This document shows, in pieces, positions 57,583 through 64,000 of a stretch of DNA of 64,000 bases. Source of the DNA: Hyphomicrobiales bacterium (GTDB lineage: Bacteria > Pseudomonadota > Alphaproteobacteria > Rhizobiales > Rhizobiaceae); the NCBI GenBank assembly GCA_900469955.1, contig UBYX01000015.1:144414-208413 (forward strand), read 5' to 3'. The position numbers were made by a program, and so were the translations under genes. Each line of letters begins with the position of its first letter. Position 1 is the stretch's first letter. The notes beneath the pieces are model-generated. The model saw only the letters and a program-made list of their open reading frames with translations, had not been told where the DNA came from and searched no databases.

Positions 57583-58806
57583 TTATTCTGGCGGTGCCGG
57601 CCGCCGCCTCTCCGTCAGGAAATAAAGGAAGGCGAGGACAGGAAGCGCAAGTCCCAGCATCGAGGCGAGCAGCCAGCCGCCTTCCGCAAACGCCCAGGCG
57701 CCGACGGCCGAACCGACTGCGCCGCCCATGAAGAAGGTCGCCATGAAGAGGCCGTTCAGGCGGCTGCGGAGATCGGCGCCCAGCCCATAGATCGCGCGCT
57801 GGCCGATAACGAGCGTCATCGTCACGCCGAAGTCCAAGAGGATCGCGGCAAATGTCAGGAGGGCAAGTGCAATGGCGGATCCTTCCGGCGCAAAGTGGGT
57901 GATCAGGAAAGCGATTGCGACGGACGCGATGCCGAAGATCGTGGCCGGGCGGCCGAGATCCCGGTCCGCAAGACGTCCCGCGATGGGCGAGGCAATGGCT
58001 CCCGCGACGCCGGCAAGGGCGAAGAGCGCGATGCCCGCCTGGCTCAGCTGGAAGGCGGGGCCGGCGAGAACGAGCGGAGTGACCGTCCAGAACAGGCTGA
58101 AGGCGGCGAACTGGCAGGCCTGATAGAAGGCCCGGCGACGCAGCACCGGCTGAGATGCGTAGAGGTGGCCCATCGACGCGATCAACGCGAAATAGGAAAG
58201 TTTCGTTTGTGGTACCCGTTTCGGAAGGCGTGTGGCGAGGACGAAGCCTAGCAGGACCATGACCGCCGCGGAGACAAAAAACACAAGGTGCCAGGAGGAA
58301 TAGCGGGCGATGAAGCTGGAGACTGGCCGGGCCATCATGATGCCGACCATCAGTCCGCTCATGACATTGCCGACTACCCGGCCGCGATGGGCATCCGGCG
58401 CGAGGCTCGCGGCAAATGGTACGATCATCTGTACGGCGGTGGAGGCAAGTCCGATGGCCAACGAGGCGGCCAGAAAGGGGAGGACCGCCGTCGAGAGGCC
58501 GGCGGCGATCAACGCCACCGTCGCTGCGGCGATCATGGTCACGATCAGCCGGCGGTTTTCGAGAAGGTCGCCCAGCGGCACGATGAGCAACAGGCCGAGG
58601 CCGTAGCCAACCTGGGTCAACGTGACGATGAGACCGGTTGCGTGTGAGGGGAGACCGATGGACGCGGCGATGGGACCGGCGAGCGGCTGGGAATAGTAGA
58701 GATTGGCGGCGACCAGGCCGCACGCCGCGGCCATGATGAAGGTCATGCTGGCCGACATGGCGGAGGGAGCGGCCGGTCCGGCCAGAGTTGCTGTATTGCT
58801 CGTCAT
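57583..58806 (-). CDS. MFS transporter (DHA1-like)
   Basis: This 407-residue, 12-helix transporter has the loop signature LLIVPLGDLLENRRLI (motif A variant) near residue 75 and SPIAGRLADRDLGRPA in the second half, plus a helix-5 GNVMSGLMVGIMMARPVS motif typical of drug/proton antiporters. An AAGGAGCTTTTC site sits at the ATG (58806). It lies 32 bp downstream of a TetR gene on the same strand, consistent with a TetR-controlled exporter. Confidence 0.9.
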   Translation of the reverse strand: MTSNTATLAGPAAPSAMSASMTFIMAAACGLVAANLYYSQPLAGPIAASIGLPSHATGLIVTLTQVGYGLGLLLIVPLGDLLENRRLIVTMIAAATVALIAAGLSTAVLPFLAASLAIGLASTAVQMIVPFAASLAPDAHRGRVVGNVMSGLMVGIMMARPVSSFIARYSSWHLVFFVSAAVMVLLGFVLATRLPKRVPQTKLSYFALIASMGHLYASQPVLRRRAFYQACQFAAFSLFWTVTPLVLAGPAFQLSQAGIALFALAGVAGAIASPIAGRLADRDLGRPATIFGIASVAIAFLITHFAPEGSAIALALLTFAAILLDFGVTMTLVIGQRAIYGLGADLRSRLNGLFMATFFMGGAVGSAVGAWAFAEGGWLLASMLGLALPVLAFLYFLTERRRPAPPE

Positions 58807-58838
58807 GAAAAGCTCCTTGGGAGGAAGGATCAAGTAAA

Positions 58839-59441
58839 TCAGTCGAGAAGTTTGATAGCCGTGTCGATGACGGCGAAGGCACGGTCCCGATCCGGTCCGG
58901 TCTTGCCGAGCACCCGCAGGCCCTGGGTGACGGAAAGCATGAGGCGGGCCGTTGCTCCCGCGTCTATGGTCTTCGTGATCGAGCCGTCGGCCTGGCCTTC
59001 ACGGATGAGGCGGTCGAACAGAGCTTCGCTGCGCGCCATCGACCGGCCGACACGCTCCGCCGCCTCCGCGTCATAGACCGCAAGCTCTATCGCCGTTCCG
59101 ACCACCAGACAGCCTCGCCTTCCGCTTTCGCCATGCGAAGCCTCTGCATAGAAGCGCAGCATGCGAAAAACCTTGTCGCGACCATCGCAACCGGCGCCGA
59201 TTTCCTGATTGAGGAGTGCGTTGCGAACCTGCTTATAACGGTCGAAAGCGGCCAGGAAGATCGCCTTCTTGTCCTTGAAGGCCTTGTAGAGGCTGCCGGC
59301 CGTCAGCCCCATCGCCTCCTTCAGTTCCGAGATCGAGGCGGCGTAGTAGCCTCGCTCGGAAAAGACAACGATTGCCTTGTCGAGGGCATCATCGATCTCG
59401 AATTGCCTGGGGCGGCCCGGTGGGCGTGTTGTGGCGTCCAT
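58839..59441 (-). CDS. TetR-family transcriptional regulator
   Basis: In this 200-residue regulator the DNA-binding domain runs GRPRQFEIDDALDKAIVVFSERG then SISELKEAMGLTAGSLYKAFKDKKAIF, with the helix-turn-helix at about 40-60. The C-terminal domain resembles the AcrR/YxaF group, with a cysteine in GRRGCLVVG near 110, as in several electrophile-sensing TetR proteins. It is likely co-transcribed with the MFS exporter downstream. The ATG at 59441 has only a weak Shine-Dalgarno sequence. Confidence 0.92.
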   Translation of the reverse strand: MDATTRPPGRPRQFEIDDALDKAIVVFSERGYYAASISELKEAMGLTAGSLYKAFKDKKAIFLAAFDRYKQVRNALLNQEIGAGCDGRDKVFRMLRFYAEASHGESGRRGCLVVGTAIELAVYDAEAAERVGRSMARSEALFDRLIREGQADGSITKTIDAGATARLMLSVTQGLRVLGKTGPDRDRAFAVIDTAIKLLD

Positions 59442-59509
59442 GTTTATCGCGGAAGGTTGGAATTGGAGAACGTTCGTTTCCAAATATGTTCCAAGTTGCC
59501 TTTCGTCAA

Positions 59510-59560
59510 GAATATTTCGAGATTTCGCTGTGCCGCGTCGCCGGCCTCGGCGAAATATTC
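59510..59560. promoter_or_regulatory. Long-spaced inverted repeat upstream of the TetR-MFS unit
   Basis: GAATATTTCG (59510-59519) and CGAAATATTC (59551-59560) are exact reverse complements, 41 bp apart. Each is also a near-palindrome (CGAA-ATA-TTCG and AGAA-TAT-TTCG), so they may be two operators flanking divergent promoters for the TetR gene and the 56-residue protein gene. Confidence 0.5.
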
Positions 59561-59623
59561 GGGAACACCTCGCCATCGAGGAGGTTAACTCATTGTCACC
59601 AACCCACAAGCTGGAGGACAGAC

Positions 59624-59794
59624 ATGAGCAAAAGCGACGTGAAAGAAGCGGTAAAACGCGCCGAGCGGCAGGTTGAGAATACCAGCGGCGGCGGCCACCT
59701 TGGCGGCACCTATTACGGCCAGGAGCCGGACGGCAAGACCGCCTCGACCAACAGCAATGTCGGCAAGGCCCGTCCGAATACTGGCAGCGACTGA
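59624..59794 (+). CDS. Small hydrophilic conserved-looking protein
   Basis: This 56-residue protein has an N-terminal charged helix (MSKSDVKEAVKRAERQVEN), then a glycine/asparagine-rich segment with HLGGTYYGQEPDGKT. A GGAGGACAGAC site precedes the ATG and a strong intrinsic terminator follows the stop, so it is a complete single-gene transcript. There are no cysteines or hydrophobic segments. It resembles small stress- or desiccation-type proteins in composition, but I cannot name a family. Confidence 0.72.
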   Translation: MSKSDVKEAVKRAERQVENTSGGGHLGGTYYGQEPDGKTASTNSNVGKARPNTGSD

Positions 59795-59831
59795 GATTGC
59801 GCATCCACGTCAGGATGACCTCAGTTCCGGA

Positions 59832-59856
59832 AGCCCCGCCGCGTGCGGGGCTTTTT
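59832..59856 (+). terminator. Intrinsic terminator of the 56-residue protein gene
   Basis: AGCCCCGC (59832-59839) pairs with GCGGGGCT (59845-59852) around a 5-nt loop, followed by a five-T run. It lies 37 bp after the stop codon. Confidence 0.88.
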
Positions 59857-59992
59857 GCATTGGAATCTTGCTGCCGCTAAAAAAGATGCAAGGTCTTGTC
59901 GGGAGAGACCGGGCTCGGACGTCATAGGTTCACGGATCCGCGTTGGTGAGGCCAGCGGATCCATGTTTCGAACCTGTGGAAAGGGGAGTGGC

Positions 59993-61201
59993 ATGAGCAA
60001 TAATTATCGATGGATCGTCGTCTTTGCGGGGGCCCTGATGGGCTGCGTCGCCGTCGGCACCATGTTTTCACTGGCAATCTTCCTGGAGCCGATTGCCACG
60101 ACAACCGGCTGGTCGCGTGCCGGTATTTCCAGCGCCATGACATTGAACTTCCTCGTCATGGGCCTTGGCGGCTTCATGTGGGGGGCAGCCAGCGACCGCT
60201 ACGGCGCACGCATCGTGGTGCTGATTGGAGCGCTGTTGCTTGGGCTGGCGCTGGTGCTGGCAAGTCAGGTGGAGAGCCTGCTGGCGTTCCAGTTGGTCTA
60301 CGGCTGCCTCGTGGGGTTGTCGGCAAGCGCCTTCTTTGCGCCGATGATCGCCGTGACAATGGCCTGGTTTGACGATCACCGCAGTTTGGCCGTCTCGCTT
60401 GTTTCGGCCGGCATGGGCATGGCGCCGATGACGATCTCGCCCTTTGCGCGCTGGCTGATCTCCGCCTATGACGACTGGCGTATCGCCATGCTCCTGATCG
60501 GCGTTGGTGCGTGGATCCTGCTGCTGCCTACGGTGTTACTGGTGCGCAATCCGCCGGCCGCGGCGGCTGCCGGTGCGGCAGCAATGCCAAGCTCGGATCG
60601 CGCTGACATTCCGCTTTCTGGAGTGTTCCGTTCGCCGCAGTTCCTGGTGCTTGCCTTCACGTTCTTCGCCTGCTGTGCTGCCCATTCCGGCCCGATCTTC
60701 CACATGGTCAGCTATGCCATGTTCTGCGGCGTCGGACCGATGGCAGCCGTCAGCATCTATAGCGTCGAGGGTGCCGCAGGTCTCGGGGGCCGCATTCTTT
60801 TCGGTGTTCTCGCCGACAAACTGGGCGTCAAGCCGGTATTGATCGGCGGGCTCTTGATCCAGGCGGCAGTGATCGCAGCCTACACGATGGTAAGTGATCT
60901 CACCCAATTCTACGCGCTGGCGGTGATTTTTGGCGGCACCTACGGCGGCGTTATGCCCCTTTATGCCGTCCTGGCGGGTGAATATTTCGCGGCCAAGATC
61001 TTGGGCACGGTTCTGGGTGCCGTGACCATGCTGTCCGCAATCGGCATGGCCTTCGGGCCACTGGCCGGCGGCTGGGCCTTCGATCAGTTCAACAACTACA
61101 ACTGGCTGTTCATCGGCTCTGCGCTGGTGGGCCTCGGCGCTGTTCTCATCGCCCTTGCCTTCCCGCCGCTGCCGCGTCGGCTGAAGCTTCAACCGGCATA
61201 G
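59993..61201 (+). CDS. MFS transporter, monocarboxylate/oxalate-formate-like
   Basis: This 402-residue, 12-helix transporter has MTLNFLVMGLGGFMWGAASDRYGARIVVLIGA (helix 2-3 motif A, about residues 45-75) and GGRILFGVLADKLGVKPVLIGG in the second half. The layout resembles the OFA/monocarboxylate branch of the major facilitator superfamily, whose members carry small carboxylates. The actual substrate is unknown. The ATG at 59993 has GGAAAGGGGAG upstream. Confidence 0.87.
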   Translation: MSNNYRWIVVFAGALMGCVAVGTMFSLAIFLEPIATTTGWSRAGISSAMTLNFLVMGLGGFMWGAASDRYGARIVVLIGALLLGLALVLASQVESLLAFQLVYGCLVGLSASAFFAPMIAVTMAWFDDHRSLAVSLVSAGMGMAPMTISPFARWLISAYDDWRIAMLLIGVGAWILLLPTVLLVRNPPAAAAAGAAAMPSSDRADIPLSGVFRSPQFLVLAFTFFACCAAHSGPIFHMVSYAMFCGVGPMAAVSIYSVEGAAGLGGRILFGVLADKLGVKPVLIGGLLIQAAVIAAYTMVSDLTQFYALAVIFGGTYGGVMPLYAVLAGEYFAAKILGTVLGAVTMLSAIGMAFGPLAGGWAFDQFNNYNWLFIGSALVGLGAVLIALAFPPLPRRLKLQPA

Positions 61202-61225
61202 ATGGCGTAAAGTGTTCCGCGAAAG

Positions 61226-61252
61226 AAAAAGCCCGGGATCCCCGGGCTTTTT
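61226..61252. terminator. Bidirectional terminator
   Basis: GCCCGGG (61231-61237) and CCCGGGC (61241-61247) are flanked by AAAAA (61226-61230) and TTTTT (61248-61252), giving perfect 12-bp arms around ATC. It ends the MFS gene on the plus strand and the small gene at 61258 on the minus strand. Confidence 0.92.
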
Positions 61253-61257
61253 GAGCA

Positions 61258-61479
61258 CTAATGGTCTGCTAAACTCTTGCGGCTCTTCGATCGAGCGGGC
61301 GCCGGCGAAGGTTCGGCGGCTTCCTTTTCAAGGCGAAGCAGCCTCAATTTCTCGGTTTTCTTTTCCCGCTGATTGGCTTCCGCGGCAATGATGGCGCGGG
61401 CTGTCTGGTCGGTAGCAGCGGCCTTGTCACGCGCGGAAAGCTTGGTGGGATTGAAGAATTCGTCCTTGGTTGCAGTCAT
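61258..61479 (-). CDS. Small basic hypothetical protein
   Basis: This 73-residue, highly charged protein has a predicted helix or coiled coil in the middle (ARAIIAAEANQREKKTEKLRLLRLEKEAA at about 27-55) and a basic C-terminus. AAGGAGAAGATTCCC precedes the ATG. It follows rpsU by 45 bp on the same strand and may share its transcript. No family is recognised, though similar short proteins occur beside rhizobial small ribosomal genes. Confidence 0.7.
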   Translation of the reverse strand: MTATKDEFFNPTKLSARDKAAATDQTARAIIAAEANQREKKTEKLRLLRLEKEAAEPSPAPARSKSRKSLADH

Positions 61480-61524
61480 GGGAATCTTCTCCTTCCTTGA
61501 AGATGTCCGAGCAGTGAACGGATA

Positions 61525-61764
61525 TCAGCGCGCCGGGCGCGCGACTTTCTTCGGCGCCGGCAGCAGGCCTTCGCGCTGCATCTTCTTGCGCGCGAGCTTG
61601 CGGTAACGCCGTACGGCTTCCGCCTTTTCGCGAACGCGCTTCTCGGAAGGCTTTTCGTAAGCGCTCCGTGCCTTCATTTCGCGGAAGACGCCTTCGCGCT
61701 GCATCTTCTTCTTCAGCACCCGAAGTGCCTGGTCGACATTGTTGTCTCTGACAAGAACCTGCAA
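61525..61764 (-). CDS. rpsU: 30S ribosomal protein S21
   Basis: S21 helps the 30S subunit select mRNA near the anti-Shine-Dalgarno sequence. The 79-residue protein has [20 protein letters not shown] and the basic [17 protein letters not shown] core, with a longer C-terminal extension as in alphaproteobacteria. The start must be the TTG at 61764, because an in-frame TAG immediately precedes it and AAGGAAATAG supplies the ribosome-binding site. The upstream gene is 53 bp away on the same strand. Confidence 0.94.
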   Translation of the reverse strand: MQVLVRDNNVDQALRVLKKKMQREGVFREMKARSAYEKPSEKRVREKAEAVRRYRKLARKKMQREGLLPAPKKVARPAR

Positions 61765-61817
61765 ACTATTTCCTTTCCTTAGCGGGCAAAACCCCGCGTT
61801 CTATCAATGGGTTGAAA

Positions 61818-62105
61818 CTACTTTCCGATACGCATGCGTGACGGCTTGAGCCACGACCCGCCGGGCGTTTCCCGGGAGGCCTCGCCTTTGACGGCGGAAG
61901 TTGTGGTTGCCGACGCGTCGATATCGCTCGCGACGATACGACGCTCGAAGTTTTCGTTATCGAAACGAACCCGATACTGACGCTCGCCCCGATCAGCCGC
62001 CGGAAGCAGCCCGACGATACGGCATGTCCGATCACCGGTGGCTGTGCGGGTCAAGCCGGCCTTCAAGACGATGATATCGTCGATGGCATAGACGTTTGGG
62101 CCCAT
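61818..62105 (-). CDS. Conserved-looking small protein of unknown function
   Basis: This 95-residue protein has an apparent small beta-rich domain (YAIDDIIVLKAG, then CRIVGLLPAADRGERQYRVRFDNENFERRIVASDI). It recalls SH3-like or 'ligand/RNA-adaptor' folds, but no family is named with confidence. It lies between cspA and rpsU on the same strand. The second of two consecutive ATG codons (62105) has ideal spacing from AAGGAG. The neighbours suggest a translation- or cold-related role, which is only inference. Confidence 0.7.
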   Translation of the reverse strand: MGPNVYAIDDIIVLKAGLTRTATGDRTCRIVGLLPAADRGERQYRVRFDNENFERRIVASDIDASATTTSAVKGEASRETPGGSWLKPSRMRIGK

Positions 62106-62144
62106 CATCTTCTCCTTCAGACCCGGCCGAAGCCAGGCAAAAAC

Positions 62145-62169
62145 AAAAAGGCCGGGCGTTACCCCGACC
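62145..62169 (-). terminator. Terminator of the cold-shock gene
   Basis: On the minus strand GGTCGGG (complement of 62163-62169) pairs, with one G-U, with CCCGGCC (complement of 62150-62156), followed by TTTTTG from the A-run at 62145-62149. It lies 64 bp beyond the cspA stop. Confidence 0.7.
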
Positions 62170-62232
62170 TCTTCCCGTCATTCAAGCGCTCGCTGCCAGT
62201 ACATCCGTGGTCAGCCGAGGCGAATGACATCC

Positions 62233-62442
62233 TTATGCGGCCCGCAGATTGTCGGCCGAGCTCTTACCGGACTTGCGGTCGCGAACGATCTCGTAAGAAA
62301 TCTTCTGACCTTCCGTCAGGGAGGACATGCCGGCACGTTCGACAGCGGAAACGTGAACGAAAACGTCCGTTGCGCCATCATCGGGCTGAATGAAGCCAAA
62401 ACCCTTGGTGCTGTTGAACCACTTTACGGTACCAGTATTCAT
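62233..62442 (-). CDS. cspA: Cold-shock protein (CspA family)
   Basis: This 69-residue single cold-shock domain binds RNA and single-stranded DNA and melts mRNA structure. The RNP1-like motif [11 protein letters not shown] at 13-23 and RNP2-like DVFVHVSAV at 26-34 are intact. Several csp paralogues are usual in this group, so whether this one is cold-induced cannot be told from sequence. A long upstream gap could hold a structured 5' leader. Confidence 0.95.
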   Translation of the reverse strand: MNTGTVKWFNSTKGFGFIQPDDGATDVFVHVSAVERAGMSSLTEGQKISYEIVRDRKSGKSSADNLRAA

Positions 62443-62772
62443 AACGATTTCCTTTCAATCGCTAGCGTTATCGGACAGTATTTCGTCCGCGTGGATCGAT
62501 ATTTGAGAGGAAATCTGACGGAGCGCGAGGCTCTTTGACAAAGGTCGCAAGCAATTTTCGATAACAGCAATATATGCCTTATCGCCAGATAATCAATGCT
62601 GGGTGGCCAACTTAATTTTTCATGGCCCTGTCGCGGGAGAAGATTTTCTATGGCAACCTGCTGATTTCACACCCTAATATTCGCAAGTCGCATTCTCTCC
62701 AGCCGAATGTCGACTATCTCCGGTGGCAAAAGCCTGGAATTTTTTTCCAGGCTTCGTTCGTCGCGTTCCGGG
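62443..62772. other. 330-bp intergenic region: csp leader and dctP terminator
   Basis: There is no credible gene. The left part is AT-rich and should hold the minus-strand csp promoter and 5' leader. The right end carries the dctP-type terminator at 62728-62754. Confidence 0.5.
62728..62754 (-). terminator. Intrinsic terminator of the TRAP receptor gene
   Basis: AAGCCTGGAA (62730-62739) and TTCCAGGCTT (62745-62754) form a perfect 10-bp stem with a 5-nt loop, with an A-run on the plus side giving U residues on the minus transcript. It is 18 bp after the gene's stop codon. Confidence 0.8.
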
Positions 62773-63999
<1,227 letters not shown>

Positions 64000-64000
64000 G

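Overview
This GC-rich window reads as chromosomal DNA of an alphaproteobacterium, most likely a member of the Rhizobiaceae (Rhizobium/Agrobacterium/Neorhizobium group). The basis is gene content and protein style: a ctp/Tad (Flp) pilus locus with cpaA-F and tadBCD, a BMP-type nucleoside ABC transporter joined to cdd/PNP/deoC/deoA, a DUF1236 protein, and a leucine-degradation operon with methylcrotonyl-CoA carboxylase. The species cannot be fixed from the sequence alone. No prophage, insertion sequence or CRISPR array is visible. Gene packing is dense, with many 1-4 bp start/stop overlaps.

Layout. (1) 1-8.3 kb: the end of a glyoxylate/hydroxypyruvate-reductase-like gene, a small membrane protein, pncB, a DUF1236 protein, a single-domain response regulator, then sugar-nucleotide genes: a UDP-glucuronate 4-epimerase homologue facing a phosphomannomutase and mannose-1-phosphate guanylyltransferase pair. 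(2) 8.3-20.8 kb: tRNA-Ser(GGA), then a nucleoside uptake and salvage block: binding protein, ATPase, two permeases, cytidine deaminase, purine nucleoside phosphorylase, deoC and deoA on the plus strand, and deoB-add-upp on the minus strand. Together these import nucleosides, split them to bases plus (deoxy)ribose-1-phosphate, and feed the sugar to acetaldehyde and glyceraldehyde-3-phosphate. (3) 20.9-33.1 kb: the Tad pilus locus. Pilin, prepilin peptidase, CpaB, secretin CpaC, CpaD, CpaE, ATPase CpaF, TadB and TadC run on the plus strand. Two TadE-like minor pilin genes and a stand-alone secretin N-domain protein run divergently, and a TPR lipoprotein (TadD) closes the locus.

(4) 33.2-36.3 kb: M17 aminopeptidase, MarR regulator, NlpC/P60 hydrolase and a secreted hypothetical. 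(5) 36.4-42.9 kb: a complete operon from isovaleryl-CoA to acetyl-CoA plus acetoacetate (isovaleryl-CoA dehydrogenase, MCC beta, MCC alpha, HMG-CoA lyase, enoyl-CoA hydratase). (6) 42.9-48.2 kb: an aromatic-acid accessory module (flavin hydroxylase, TetR regulator, amidohydrolase, orphan TctC-type binding protein), with a divergent MarR regulator and two clear palindromic operators. (7) 48.2-51.3 kb: small accessory genes, including a RidA-fold protein that lacks the usual catalytic arginine and sits behind an unusual array of three operators, two of which form a perfect 40-bp palindrome. (8) 51.3-64 kb: lepA, three MFS exporters with XRE-cupin or TetR regulators, GNAT, a DUF1772-like membrane protein, an alpha/beta hydrolase, then small general genes (rpsU with a TTG start, cspA) and a Tat-exported TRAP-type binding protein.

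The observations most worth following up are the operator array with the Arg-less RidA paralogue, a 23-codon membrane mini-ORF between tadC and tadD, the terminator-like hairpin inside the nucleoside transporter operon, and the several simple palindromes that pair naturally with adjacent regulators.
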